From assembly GCA_020832465.1 (NCBI GenBank), contig JAFIER010000242.1:1-64000 (forward strand): 64,000 bases of DNA, given 5' to 3'. The DNA comes from Bernardetiaceae bacterium. Lineage in GTDB: Bacteria; Bacteroidota; Bacteroidia; Cytophagales; Bernardetiaceae. This document shows, piece after piece, positions 1 through 8,678 of the stretch (position 1 is its first letter; every line of letters begins with the position of its first letter). The translations under genes were made by a program, and so were the position numbers. Under the pieces are notes generated by a model that ran no database searches, had not been told where the DNA came from, and worked only from the letters and a program-made list of their open reading frames with translations.

Positions 1-594
1 AGTTCCATACGATTAGGAGAAACCTATGGTATTTTTAAAGGAAATGGAATTATCAAAATTCATAATCGGGTGTATGAGCAAGTCATTTACATTTATATGA
101 CTAACAACAGATTAGCAAAAAGTATTCGTGAGCAGCAGCATAATTTCAGAGATACTTATTTAGGCACTCAATTCACAAAAGACGCCGGCAGCTTAGACTT
201 AGAACCCGTGTTGCGTAAGTTCCAAGCTTTTATGAAAGAACAGTACAGCAAAAAAGACAATAAAATGTTAGAACGGGAATGGCGATTGATTTTCTTGGCA
301 TTTTTGAAACCCATTCTAAACGGACAAGGGCATGATTTTAAGGAAGTAGAAACGTCAGAAGAAAAACGCCTTGATATTGTCGTTACCTATTTGCAATGGA
401 AATACATCATCGAACTCAAACGTTGGGCGGGGGATAAGTCGCATGAAAAAGGCTTGAATCAATTAGCAAATTATTTGGAGATTCATGGCGTAGAGGAAGG
501 CTTTTTATTGATTTTTGATGAGCGTGAAAATCCAAGTTGGAAAGAGGAATTGATACAGCACAAGGGCAAAGAGATTTTTGCCGTGTGGGTGTAA
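1..594 (+). CDS. C-terminal part of an AAA-ATPase-like protein with PD-(D/E)XK nuclease-like domain (5' truncated by window)
   Basis: The reading frame is open from base 1 to the stop at 592-594, so this is the 3' end of a longer gene; an internal Met at 70 is not a convincing start because the frame continues upstream with family-like residues. The visible part matches the tail of Bacteroidota AAA-ATPase-like proteins (IHNRVYEQ linker near bases 58-80) that end in a restriction-endonuclease fold. Asp (bases 373-375), Glu (412-414) and Lys (418-420) in RLDIVV...YIIELK form a plausible PD-(D/E)XK centre. Family members are usually uncharacterised. The ATPase part with its Walker motifs is outside the window. 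Confidence 0.75.
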   Translation, partial: SSIRLGETYGIFKGNGIIKIHNRVYEQVIYIYMTNNRLAKSIREQQHNFRDTYLGTQFTKDAGSLDLEPVLRKFQAFMKEQYSKKDNKMLEREWRLIFLAFLKPILNGQGHDFKEVETSEEKRLDIVVTYLQWKYIIELKRWAGDKSHEKGLNQLANYLEIHGVEEGFLLIFDERENPSWKEELIQHKGKEIFAVWV

Positions 595-600
595 TATTTC

Positions 601-711
601 TGTCTGAATCAGGATTCAAAGATTTGTAGCATAGACTTTAGTCTGTACCTTCTGCGCTGAAACAGACTAAAGTCCGTTCTACGGCAATTTTGCAAATCCT
701 GATTCAGACAA
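601..711. repeat. Large imperfect inverted repeat between convergent genes
   Basis: Left arm starts TGTCTGAATCAGGATT and the right arm ends with its exact complement AATCCTGATTCAGACA; inside it a second pair (GACTTTAGTCTGT / ACAGACTAAAGTC) continues the stem. It lies between two convergent genes, so it may act as a bidirectional terminator, but the size and nested arms look more like a foldback/MITE element. No second copy was recognised in this window. Confidence 0.7.
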
Positions 712-716
712 AAAAG

Positions 717-1766
717 TTATGCTGGTAGCGACTCGGAGGTTTTATGGTCTTTTGGCTCAAGTGCTTCGAGACTTAATTCTTTGAGTGCTTCAATCCAAAG
801 TGGGTGGTCGTTGAGGCTATCAACAAGTGCCCAGTGTTCTCCTCCTTCTTCTTCAAATAGTTCTTTATACTCTTCACCTACTTCTATGGTAGTTTCCAAA
901 CAATCAGCTACGAAAGCAGGGCTAAATGCGAGTACATTTTTTTTACCTTCTTTTGCTAATTTTTTGATTACATCTTCGGTATAGGGTTGAATCCAAGGGT
1001 CATTTCCAAGACGGGATTGAAAGCATACGGTATAATCTTCGGGTTTGAGGTGTAGTGCTTCTGCAAGTTTACGTGAGGTTTCGAAGCATTGTGCGCGGTA
1101 GCAAAGACGGTTGCGTTGCGTATAGCTATCACAGCAACTACCGATTTTGCACTCTTTATCGGCCTTTTTGAGCTGTCGCTCTGGCAATCCGTGATAAGAG
1201 AGAATAAAATGATCAAAATCGTGCTCCGCCATGTGTTTGCGCGCACGCTCGGCAAAAGCCTCAATGAGCTTAGGGTGGGCAGGATAATTATCCAAAAGTG
1301 TTATTTTAGGAATAAGTTGCCACGTAGAAATAATTTCCATAACACGTTGATGCACAGAACCCGTAGTAGCTGAAGCATACTGTGGAAATAGCGGTATAAC
1401 AAGCAAATGCTCAAGTTGCATTTCTTTAAGCTCTTGCATAACTTTATCCATTGAAGGATTTTGATAACGCATAGCTAAATGCACGCTATACTGTGGAAGT
1501 TGCTCCTGTAAAAGTTCGCACATACGTTGGCTATAAAGCAATAAAGGAGAGCCTTCATCTGTCCATACTTTTTTATACTCCTTTGCAGATTTAGGAGCTC
1601 GAAAAGGAGCTATAATGCCATTTACCAACAAATAACGTGGAATCGTGGGAATATCTATAACCCGAGGGTCTAATAAAAACTCACGTAAGTATTTTCGTAC
1701 ATCGCCCGTATTAGGAGAATCAGGCGTGCCGAGATTGACTAACAATATCGCTTTTTTGACTTGCAT
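717..1766 (-). CDS. hemH: Ferrochelatase
   Basis: Inserts Fe2+ into protoporphyrin IX, the last step of protoheme synthesis. The 349-residue protein has the family start ILLVNLGTP, the active-site motif SYHGLP (His192) and the SPAFVADCLETTIE motif with the conserved acidic residues (Glu291, Glu295). Length is typical of bacterial ferrochelatases. Five cysteines cluster at residues 206-227 (C206, C211, C212, C222, C227); whether they bind a metal cluster cannot be judged from sequence. The ATG at 1766 directly precedes the conserved N-terminus. It stands alone and converges on the upstream nuclease-like gene. Confidence 0.95.
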   Translation of the reverse strand: MQVKKAILLVNLGTPDSPNTGDVRKYLREFLLDPRVIDIPTIPRYLLVNGIIAPFRAPKSAKEYKKVWTDEGSPLLLYSQRMCELLQEQLPQYSVHLAMRYQNPSMDKVMQELKEMQLEHLLVIPLFPQYASATTGSVHQRVMEIISTWQLIPKITLLDNYPAHPKLIEAFAERARKHMAEHDFDHFILSYHGLPERQLKKADKECKIGSCCDSYTQRNRLCYRAQCFETSRKLAEALHLKPEDYTVCFQSRLGNDPWIQPYTEDVIKKLAKEGKKNVLAFSPAFVADCLETTIEVGEEYKELFEEEGGEHWALVDSLNDHPLWIEALKELSLEALEPKDHKTSESLPA

Positions 1767-1855
1767 GCAAAAATATGGTTATATAGACATTCATAAGCCA
1801 AAACAATAATATTTATAGCTAAAAAACGTCTATGTAGTATGATACGTAAAAAAGA

Positions 1856-1916
1856 TATACGTCAAGTTGATAAATTGACTTAGATAGCTCATTTAACAAA
1901 ATTGCCGCATACCCCA
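1856..1916. mobile_element. Minimal C-family element (ends only)
   Basis: About 60 bp carrying ATACGTCAAGTTGATAAATT at the left and AACAAAATTGCCGCATACCC at the right, the two end sequences of the C family, joined without the internal A and B hairpins. Probably an internally deleted copy. The rest of the 357-base gap between hemH and the next gene shows nothing else recognisable. Confidence 0.55.
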
Positions 1917-2123
1917 TAAAAAAAGAGTTGCGCATTAAAGAACAAAGATATAAGCACAAAGTTTTGAATTTGCTGGTCGAATTTGTGTAATTTTGGCAAT
2001 AATATTTTTTATCCTTTGCCAACCTTTTGATAAAAAATCAATTTTCATACTTAGACATTTACCCCTAAGAACTGTTGGTTCTACAATGAATAGTAGTGTA
2101 ATCAATTTTAAATTTTTTGTATT

Positions 2124-3215
2124 ATGAAATGTGCGCTGATAGCTGCTGTTTTAAAGCCCGCCAATGATGTGCGCATGTATCATAAACTGGGTAAGTATAT
2201 AGCCGAAAAATACGATAAAGTACATATATTGGGCTACTCGAGTGCGCAACCAAAGGATTCGCCTTCAAATATTTATTTTTATCCAATCTTTAACTTTCAG
2301 CGTTTGCAACTTCGTCGCTGGTTGGCAGGCTGGACATTTTTTCGTTTAGCGTACCGGCTACAGCCCAACTTACTCATTGTATCGGCAGTAGAGTTATTAC
2401 CTTGGGCAATGCTTTATCGCTTATTCGCAAAAGTCAAAATTATCTATGATGTACGTGAAGATTATTTTAGCAATATTTATCATCAAAACCATTACCCCCT
2501 TTGGCTAAGATTACCATTAGCCCAGAGCGTGCGGCTCTGTGAATGGATTTCTCGAAGTTTTGTATCTGAATATTGGCTCGCAGAGCGAAGTTATGCCCAA
2601 AGCTGTACTTTTACCAAAGCGAGATTCAGAATTATAGAAAATAAAGCTATCCAAAATCATTTTCAAAAACCTATTAAACAGTCTTTAAAAACGCATTTTA
2701 AGGCCGTCATTGTCGGCAACTTTTCTGATACTTACGGAACGCTAAAAGCCCTACAATGGTTTGCACCCTATTTAGCTAAAGGCGCAACCCTATCAATTGT
2801 AGGAAAAGCCTCTGACAAACACTACAAAGATAAAATTATAGCCTATTGCGCTAATTACCCCAAAAGCATATATATACATATCAATACAAAACCAATTGCG
2901 TGGGAAGATATACAGCAAGTAATGCAAAAAGCCGACATCTTGTTGTTACCCTATACACAAAACCTAAGTACACAATATTGCATTCCAACCAAAGTATTTG
3001 AAGCCTTAGCGATGCACCTACCCATGGTTTTGCCTAAAAATCCGCTATGGCAAAGTTTATTAAATCCATACAATGCCGCTTTTTTTACCGATTTTGAGGA
3101 TTTTGCATACAAACCACAAATTTTTGATACAATTTTTTATACCAAAGCACCGCCAGCTGCCGTATATGACTGGACGCACGAAGCCCAAAAACTCGATAGT
3201 TTTATCGCAGAATAG
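2124..3215 (+). CDS. Glycosyltransferase, GT4-like
   Basis: A 363-residue protein with the two-Rossmann-domain layout of GT-B glycosyltransferases: an N-terminal half with a YDVRED segment near residue 110 and a C-terminal half beginning around residue 190 (VIVGNFSDTYG) with a nucleotide-sugar-site region ADILLLPYTQNLSTQYCIPTK around 280-300 that resembles the family-4 acidic/Pro/Lys pattern. It likely transfers a sugar to a cell-surface glycan or lipid; donor and acceptor cannot be told. Followed by a second glycosyltransferase of a different family, suggesting a surface-polysaccharide pair, although a repeat lies between them. Confidence 0.72.
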   Translation: MKCALIAAVLKPANDVRMYHKLGKYIAEKYDKVHILGYSSAQPKDSPSNIYFYPIFNFQRLQLRRWLAGWTFFRLAYRLQPNLLIVSAVELLPWAMLYRLFAKVKIIYDVREDYFSNIYHQNHYPLWLRLPLAQSVRLCEWISRSFVSEYWLAERSYAQSCTFTKARFRIIENKAIQNHFQKPIKQSLKTHFKAVIVGNFSDTYGTLKALQWFAPYLAKGATLSIVGKASDKHYKDKIIAYCANYPKSIYIHINTKPIAWEDIQQVMQKADILLLPYTQNLSTQYCIPTKVFEALAMHLPMVLPKNPLWQSLLNPYNAAFFTDFEDFAYKPQIFDTIFYTKAPPAAVYDWTHEAQKLDSFIAE

Positions 3216-3266
3216 TAACTTGCAATACAAATTTTGTGTTATATTTGTGTATAGAAAAATAGCAAA

Positions 3267-3384
3267 TGTACGTCAATTTCGTAAATTGAACCAAGACATT
3301 TTCATCAAAGCATCAAGACCTAACATTTTTCTAAAAACTATTAGGTCTAACACTCACTGAGTTGATTTGCCAACTTGACGTACA
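3267..3384. mobile_element. C-family-related element with both ends TGTACGTCAA
   Basis: Begins TGTACGTCAA and ends TTGACGTACA, a perfect 10-bp terminal inverted repeat; both ends resemble the GTACGTCAAGTTG end of the C family. A diverged inner hairpin (GACCTAACA ... TTAGGTC) occupies the position of the A hairpin. It ends 10 bases before the start codon of the GT2 gene. Confidence 0.55.
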
Positions 3385-3394
3385 AGCAACTTCT

Positions 3395-4444
3395 ATGAGT
3401 GCGCCTAAAGTACACCTTAAATCACTATTCATTATCAAAACAACAGACAGCCACCATATCAAAATTAGCGTGCTACTGGCAGTGCGAAACGAAGAGCATA
3501 GGATTTTACCTTGCTTAGAGGCTTTAGCTGCTCTCGATTTTCCGACAGAGCAGATAGAGGTACTCATTGGCGAGGATTGCTCTACGGATAATACAGCTAT
3601 GCTCATTGAGAATTTTATCAGTGATAAACCTCATTTTCGTTGTATTCCAATTAAAGATACACTAGGCGATGCACGTGCAAAGGCAAATGTATTGGCACAT
3701 TTAGCACAAGAAGCACGGGGTAAATTTTTTTTAATTACAGATGCTGATGTGCGTGTACCACCGACTTGGGCAAAGGCTATGCAACAAGCAGTAAATACAG
3801 AGCATGCCATTGTCAATGGCGTTACAGTTATTGAAGGTACAACATTTTTTGAACGTGCACAATCTGTAGATTGGATGTTAGCTATTTTTGTGCTTTATCA
3901 ACTTTCTAAAAGTGGGATACCACAAGCTGCTATTGGCAATAATATGCTATTGCGTGCCGAGGCTTATTTTGAAGTTGGCGGTTATGAAAACCTCCCTTTT
4001 TCAATAACAGAAGACTATCAAATGTTCTGTGAAACACAAAAAAAAGGCTGGGCTACCCAGCAACTTTTTGAGCCTGATGTACTCGCTCGCTCGGAAGCTA
4101 TGCCCGATGCCTCTGCTTGGTTTACACAGCGATTAAGATGGATGCGCGGTGCGATGCGCATTCCTCTACAGCTACGCCTGCCCTTGATGTTTTTGAGTTG
4201 GCAACTCCCTATTGTATTGGGTTTGTCTTTTTTCGCACCCTTATTGAGCTTGGGCATTTGGCTTAGTTTAGCGATTTTTAAAATTTGGCTCATCAATATC
4301 GCTTCGCAAAGACTTGGACTTCGCAAAACTTTTTTTGATGCTTTGCTTTATGTTTTCTATTTTCAAATTTTTTATGGCAGCCTCTTGCTATTACATTTTT
4401 TGCACAAAGACAAAAAGCTCGATTGGAAAGGGCGAAAGCTATAA
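3395..4444 (+). CDS. Membrane-associated glycosyltransferase family 2
   Basis: A GT-A fold transferase: N-terminal KISVLLAVRNEE strand, GEDCSTDNT (UDP-binding), ITDADVR (DxD-like metal site), EDYQM acidic site and QRLRWMRG, the Q/RxxRW motif of processive-type GT2 enzymes. Three hydrophobic segments after that motif (about residues 255-335) form a C-terminal membrane anchor. The frame can be opened at a TTG at 3362, but that stretch is the end of a repeat element; ATG 3395 (MSAPKV) is preferred, giving 349 residues. Probably extends a surface polysaccharide or glycolipid with the preceding GT4-like enzyme. Confidence 0.85.
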   Translation: MSAPKVHLKSLFIIKTTDSHHIKISVLLAVRNEEHRILPCLEALAALDFPTEQIEVLIGEDCSTDNTAMLIENFISDKPHFRCIPIKDTLGDARAKANVLAHLAQEARGKFFLITDADVRVPPTWAKAMQQAVNTEHAIVNGVTVIEGTTFFERAQSVDWMLAIFVLYQLSKSGIPQAAIGNNMLLRAEAYFEVGGYENLPFSITEDYQMFCETQKKGWATQQLFEPDVLARSEAMPDASAWFTQRLRWMRGAMRIPLQLRLPLMFLSWQLPIVLGLSFFAPLLSLGIWLSLAIFKIWLINIASQRLGLRKTFFDALLYVFYFQIFYGSLLLLHFLHKDKKLDWKGRKL

Positions 4445-4574
4445 CCTGTAACGCCTCCTTAGTGCAAATCAAAACTTCATAATCCCCGCCTCACAACTTA
4501 GCAATAGCATTGCTCAAAGAAATATCACAGTGCTCATACCTAAACACAATAATTTTTAAAGCCTAAATTTAGGC

Positions 4575-5282
4575 TTATCTAACTCTGCGCTCTCTTTTTT
4601 CAGGGGCTTTGAACCTTACAGTGCCAAAACCTCTGCTTGCACCCTTTCCGATACCGATGTAGTTAGGTAAAAACAAATTGGTTTGGAATCTGATAGAAAA
4701 AGCACTCAAAGGCGTAGTTTTATAAGGTACGACATAACTGCTTTCAATTTCCTCGATAAAAAGTTCGAATTTGTTCTCTATGTGCCAATCTAAACCTGAA
4801 GCCATGCTTAAAATATTACCTTTTAGTATGCACTCTAAAATCGAGATGCGTTCGCCAAGCCCCTTTGCATTTTGATATTTTTGATAATTTTCACTATTGA
4901 GCGCAAGCCAATAGTTGATGCTATAGGTGCGTAACTCTTCACAAACATTGAGTTCATACTTTTGCATATCGAGTTTTTCTATACGCAAATCAATTTCTTT
5001 GTTGTGTAATAGAATGCGCCAATCTGACTTTTCAAATAAATGATGAATCTCATCTACGGCATCACCTAAGCAAACCATAGCAGCCTTGCCAAAAAGACGT
5101 TTGTATTGAATACGAGGGTAGCGGTATAGCAATTTAGATTCGCCCGTCTCCTTATCTAAAAAATGATGATGAAAAGCCACGTGCGCCTCTCCCACTTTCG
5201 TAGCTACAGCCCCACGAAAGGCACTCACCTGCTCGAAATGAAGAGGGAGGTCAAAGCCCACTCGTAAATAGCGTAATTCCAT
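4575..5282 (-). CDS. cas6: Orphan CRISPR-associated endoribonuclease Cas6 (Cas6b type)
   Basis: Cas6 enzymes cut CRISPR transcripts at the 3' base of the repeat hairpin. This 235-residue protein shows the Bacteroidota Cas6 pattern: His cluster at 38-40, YRYPRIQYK at 53-61, the WLALN stretch near 125, GLDWHIEN at 163-170, and the C-terminal glycine-rich loop GIGKGASRGFG at 210-220 that ends the family. No repeat-spacer array, cas1, cas2 or effector gene is present in the 64 kb, so it is a stand-alone cas6 here, flanked by hairpin repeats. It may serve an array elsewhere in trans or have another RNA substrate. Family assignment is confident; the role is not. Confidence 0.85.
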   Translation of the reverse strand: MELRYLRVGFDLPLHFEQVSAFRGAVATKVGEAHVAFHHHFLDKETGESKLLYRYPRIQYKRLFGKAAMVCLGDAVDEIHHLFEKSDWRILLHNKEIDLRIEKLDMQKYELNVCEELRTYSINYWLALNSENYQKYQNAKGLGERISILECILKGNILSMASGLDWHIENKFELFIEEIESSYVVPYKTTPLSAFSIRFQTNLFLPNYIGIGKGASRGFGTVRFKAPEKRERRVR

Positions 5283-5324
5283 GATTTTGGTTTTAAGGTA
5301 TGATTATTTTTTGTCTAAAGTTGA

Positions 5325-5367
5325 ATATGAGAAATAACATTTCGGTAACAAATGTTATCTCTCATAT
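5325..5367. repeat. B-family hairpin
   Basis: ATATGAGAAATAACATTT pairs with a right arm ending TGTTATCTCTCATAT (one mismatch). The core AATAACATTT is shared with other B hairpins; the outer ATATGAG is private to this copy yet complementary. Confidence 0.7.
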
Positions 5368-5436
5368 CTAAAATATTTATTGCTCAATAGACTTTATCAC
5401 GTTTGATTTTGTAGTCTGAACTCTCCAAGTATTTCC

Positions 5437-5479
5437 ATATTAGAACTAACAGTTCTGGCAGAACTGTTAGTTCTAATAT
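5437..5479. repeat. A-family hairpin, perfect 20-bp stem
   Basis: Left arm ATATTAGAACTAACAGTTCT, spacer GGC, and an exact complementary right arm. It lies 8 bases from the 3' end of rocD and could terminate its transcript, though no long T-run follows. Confidence 0.75.
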
Positions 5480-5486
5480 ATTCCTT

Positions 5487-6725
5487 TTATTTAAAATCCA
5501 AAATTGTCTGCTCTATAATATCACAACAAGCATTGAGCTGCTCTTCTGTCATCACAAGTGGCGGTGCAAAGCGAATGATATTGCCATGCGTAGGTTTTGC
5601 CAAAAGTCCATTATCTCGCAGTTTGAGACAAATATCCCAAGCCGTGCTGCTATCTTCACTGTCATTGATAACAATGGCATTGAGCAAGCCCTTTCCTCTG
5701 ACAAGCGTTACTAAATCGCACTTTTCGGCGAGCTTTTGCATACGCTCACGGAATATTTTACCTAAGCGTTCGGCATTTTCGGAAAGATTTTCTTCTTTCA
5801 CTACCTCCAGGGCTGCCATAGCTACGGCGCAAGCCAGCGGATTACCACCATAAGTAGAGCCGTGCTCGCCTGGCTTAATGGAAAGCATAATCTCATCGCT
5901 TGCCAACACTGCCGATACGGGATAAACCCCACCTGAGAGCGCCTTACCCAAAATCAAAATATCGGGCTTAAAGCCTTCATGTTCGCAACAAATCATCTTA
6001 CCCGTGCGTGCAATGCCCGTTTGCACTTCATCAGCAATGAAAAGTACATTTTTCTCACGGCACATATCGTAGGCTTTTTTCAAATAGCCATCATCTGGGA
6101 CGACTACACCCGCCTCACCTTGAATAGGCTCGACCATAAAACCGGCTACATTAGGGTCTTCTAATGCTTTCTCGAGGGCTGCTAAGTCATTATAAGGAAT
6201 TAGCTCATAACCCGGCATATAAGGACCGAAGCCTTCATAGCTCGAGGGGTCTGTAGAAGATGAAATCGCTGCCAAAGTGCGCCCCCAGAAGTTGCCCTCT
6301 ACAAAAATAATTTTTGCCTGATTTTTAGGTACTCCTTTTACCGTATAAGCCCACTTACGGCAAAGTTTGACAGCAGTCTCTCCGCCTTCAACGCCTGTAT
6401 TCATCGGCAAAACTTTATCGTATCCGAAATATTCGCAGATATATTTTTCGTATTTGCCCAACACATCGTTGTGAAAAGCGCGCGAAGTGAGCGTAAGCGT
6501 CTGCCCCTGCTCATAAAGTGCTTTCAGAATTTTGGGATGGCAGTGCCCCTGATTGACAGCCGAGTAAGCCGCCAAAAAATCATAATATTTTTTGCCTTCT
6601 ACGTCCCAAAGATATACGCCTTCGCCTTTAGAAAGTACTACGGGAAGTGGGTGATAATTGTGCGCGCCATACGCTAATTCTAAATCGATGGCTTCCTGAC
6701 TTGTATTGATGTCGGTAGTGTTCAT
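5487..6725 (-). CDS. rocD: Ornithine aminotransferase
   Basis: PLP enzyme that moves the delta-amino group of ornithine to 2-oxoglutarate, giving glutamate semialdehyde for proline or glutamate metabolism. The 412-residue protein has the class-III aminotransferase features: [16 protein letters not shown] (phosphate cup), ADEVQTG with Asp232, and the Schiff-base Lys261 in ILGKALSGG. The [14 protein letters not shown]-terminus is diagnostic of ornithine aminotransferase rather than acetylornithine or GABA transaminases. Stands alone. Confidence 0.93.
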   Translation of the reverse strand: MNTTDINTSQEAIDLELAYGAHNYHPLPVVLSKGEGVYLWDVEGKKYYDFLAAYSAVNQGHCHPKILKALYEQGQTLTLTSRAFHNDVLGKYEKYICEYFGYDKVLPMNTGVEGGETAVKLCRKWAYTVKGVPKNQAKIIFVEGNFWGRTLAAISSSTDPSSYEGFGPYMPGYELIPYNDLAALEKALEDPNVAGFMVEPIQGEAGVVVPDDGYLKKAYDMCREKNVLFIADEVQTGIARTGKMICCEHEGFKPDILILGKALSGGVYPVSAVLASDEIMLSIKPGEHGSTYGGNPLACAVAMAALEVVKEENLSENAERLGKIFRERMQKLAEKCDLVTLVRGKGLLNAIVINDSEDSSTAWDICLKLRDNGLLAKPTHGNIIRFAPPLVMTEEQLNACCDIIEQTILDFK

Positions 6726-7240
6726 ATTTTTTTTTAAGATTGATAATTTGCATTTGCGTCACTTTGATAAAGCCTTGGGGTAAAGTTCAAAACTGTATTG
6801 TGTTTGCTGAGGACCGCAAAAACGGCAGGTGTAGTTGTTTTTAGACTGTTCTAGAACTACCTACACCCAATTGCGCCCTTAAGCCCCCAGCTTGCTCAAA
6901 GTGAAAAATAAAGATACAATTTTTTTTGTAGCAAACCAAAAATAAGCACCAGCACTTTTTTATTACTCCTACAGGTATCTGTTTATGAACTGATTAGCTA
7001 AATAATAACTGGAATTACGCAGCTTCATAACTAACAGTTTTCAAAAAACTGTTAGTTATTGTTTATCAGCATGTTGAAAAATAACATTTCTCAGAGAAAT
7101 GTTATTTGTAGTTTTTACATTTTTTTACAAAAAAAGCGATAAAAAATTTTGAAAAAAAAAAAAAAAAATAAATTACTTTTACAATATAAATTTAGCTAAG
7201 TGTATTTTTTTTATATTTTGTACTTTAAACTATTTATTTT
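6726..7240. other. Gene-free gap: repeats and an A-tract
   Basis: Contains an inverted repeat around 6823-6870 (AGGTGTAGTTGTTTTTAGA / TCTAGAACTACCTACACC), a partial K-family element (7006-7110), and a run of 16 or more A residues near 7151-7168 upstream of the small secreted protein gene. No coding frame is convincing. Confidence 0.6.
7006..7110 (+). mobile_element. Partial K-family composite element
   Basis: Starts TAACTGGAATTACGCAG, then an A hairpin (7027-7059), the linker TATCAGCATGTTGAAAAA, and a B hairpin (7077-7108). The same order occurs on the other strand at 10692-10830. The distal end is missing or diverged in this copy. Confidence 0.65.
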
Positions 7241-7453
7241 ATGAAACAATTTATTTTGATAGCTGTACTGGTTGTTCTTCTTACCGTACCTTTACTTCCT
7301 CCTGTTTCCCTTTCTCAAAATCAACAAGATTATGACAACGATTGCTTCACAGAAATGGGAGACAACCAAGTTCGTTATAGTTTTGATGGTGAGCCTAATA
7401 ATTTCAAAAATATGCAGATTTCTATTTGCTATGGACACCAAACACGGCGATAG
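7241..7453 (+). CDS. Small secreted Cys-pair protein (paralogue 1)
   Basis: A 70-residue product with a clear signal peptide (residues 1 to about 25, ending near SLSQ) and a short mature part with two cysteines. The segment YSFDGEPNNFKNMQISIC resembles the second small protein encoded at 8731-8928 (FSYDDKPEEVRNLGNVNVN), so the two are paralogues. The last residues (HQTRR) and the stop codon come from an E-family repeat, so the original C-terminus has probably been replaced. A lipoprotein gene follows 150 bases downstream. I recognise no known family; a secreted peptide or signalling role is only a guess. Confidence 0.55.
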   Translation: MKQFILIAVLVVLLTVPLLPPVSLSQNQQDYDNDCFTEMGDNQVRYSFDGEPNNFKNMQISICYGHQTRR

Positions 7454-7545
7454 TAGCTGTCTTTAGCTGAATTATAGAACTAACAGTTTTCGAAAAACTG
7501 TTAGTTCTTGAAACTACCTAAGTCGATTTGCTAACTTGACATACA
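7430..7545 (+). repeat. E repeat + A hairpin + right end of C element
   Basis: In order: GGACACCAAACACGGCGATA (E motif), a perfect A hairpin at 7476-7508, and CTAAGTCGATTTGCTAACTT leading to GACATACAC (the C-family end). Looks like a truncated C element into or next to which E was inserted. Confidence 0.6.
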
Positions 7546-7602
7546 CTCGCAAGAAGTCTAAAACTAATTATTTATTTTACACACACTAAAATTACAAGTA
7601 TT

Positions 7603-8313
7603 ATGAAATTTCAAAGTATAGTTTATGCCATTGTTATGGTATTCTTATTTTCGGCATGCCAAAAAGAGACACAGCAACTCACCGAACTTTCGGAAAAAGA
7701 GCGTGCCAAGCAAGAGTTTATAGCCGAACTTCCAAAAATGATTGAGGAGAGCAAAACATGGTCTTTTGGAGTGAGACCCAATGTATCGCAAGAGGAGCAT
7801 GCCGCTTTTTTGAAGCGTGAGCCGGGTGCAAAATATACCTTGAGCTTAATGAGCAACAAAAATTTCGACGGCGATTGGCGTAAAGCCTCTGCTATTGTAC
7901 GCCAAAATAATGAAGATTGGGCAGATATGCCTGCCGCTTTTATGACCGCTCAAGAGCAAAATGGTGCGATGCTCAAAGATTGGCTTTTAAAAGAAGAAAG
8001 CACGCCTGAAGTGCAAGAAGCTATGGCGTACCATTTGCAAGCCTTAGTCGATTTTGGCAATCATGATTATCGCCTGATTGCACGCACCCTCAATGCACTC
8101 AAAGGACATTGGACAAGCGAAGAGATACGCAATTTCGCCACACCTTGGCAGCAGAAATTAGCCGAGCACAAACGCAAATTGGAGCAACCTTTAGAAACCG
8201 AGGGACTTAGCGAAGGCAAAATTGAGGCGCAGAAACTAATACGTAGCAATGGTATTTATATTGCTCAAGATGCTGAAAAGTGGTTTGAGCGTGCGCTTAC
8301 GCCAGTGAGGTAA
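7603..8313 (+). CDS. Lipoprotein of unknown function (paralogue 1)
   Basis: A 236-residue protein with a lipoprotein signal peptide and lipobox FSAC (Cys19). The rest is mostly helical and charged without a recognised domain; WSFGVRPNVSQEEHAAF around residue 50 and a C-terminal KLAEHKRKLEQPLETEGLSE segment stand out. The latter resembles KLAEGRKKVTDPTPKEGFES in the lipoprotein at 8966-9655, which also follows a small secreted protein gene, so the pair was probably duplicated. A perfect B hairpin with a T-rich tail follows the stop codon. Confidence 0.7.
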   Translation: MKFQSIVYAIVMVFLFSACQKETQQLTELSEKERAKQEFIAELPKMIEESKTWSFGVRPNVSQEEHAAFLKREPGAKYTLSLMSNKNFDGDWRKASAIVRQNNEDWADMPAAFMTAQEQNGAMLKDWLLKEESTPEVQEAMAYHLQALVDFGNHDYRLIARTLNALKGHWTSEEIRNFATPWQQKLAEHKRKLEQPLETEGLSEGKIEAQKLIRSNGIYIAQDAEKWFERALTPVR

Positions 8314-8326
8314 GCAAAAAAAATTA

Positions 8327-8381
8327 AGATATAACAAATAACATTTCTTAGAGAAATGTTATTTGTTATATCTTTTTCTTT
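8327..8381 (+). terminator. B-family hairpin acting as rho-independent terminator
   Basis: A perfect 22-bp stem (arm starts AGATATAACAAATAACATTT) with a 3-base loop lies 14 bases after the lipoprotein stop and is followed by TTTTTCTTT. The outer ten bases of the stem (AGATATAACA) are unique to this copy but fully complementary. The following 300 bases to 8678 are AT-rich and show no gene. Confidence 0.75.
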
Positions 8382-8678
8382 ACTGCTCCGTATCATAGGG
8401 TGTTTGAAATATTACAAATTCGTATATTATTACAGTGTTATCAAGTCAGTAATAGTATTTATTGAAGGGGTATTACTATTAAATCGCCTTTCAAAAATAT
8501 AAGATTCTTAGCACTAAATCGTATAAAAAGAATAATATCACCATAATTTTATGTAAAATCAAAAAAAAACAGTTAAAATATTTGCTTTTTTTTTTTTCAA
8601 TATATTGCTTTTGATATATCAATTTTATTTAAAATGTAGTATTGCATTGTATTGTTTAACATTTAATGATTTTTAATT

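Noticed and set aside
3362-3394. TTG start for the GT2 gene
   Set aside because: This stretch is the end of a C-like repeat; ATG 3395 and the GT2 motif order fit better.
4441-5487. Possible CRISPR array near cas6
   Set aside because: Read both flanks and the rest of the window: hairpin repeats are dispersed and never in regular repeat-spacer order; no direct repeats at 60-75 base steps.
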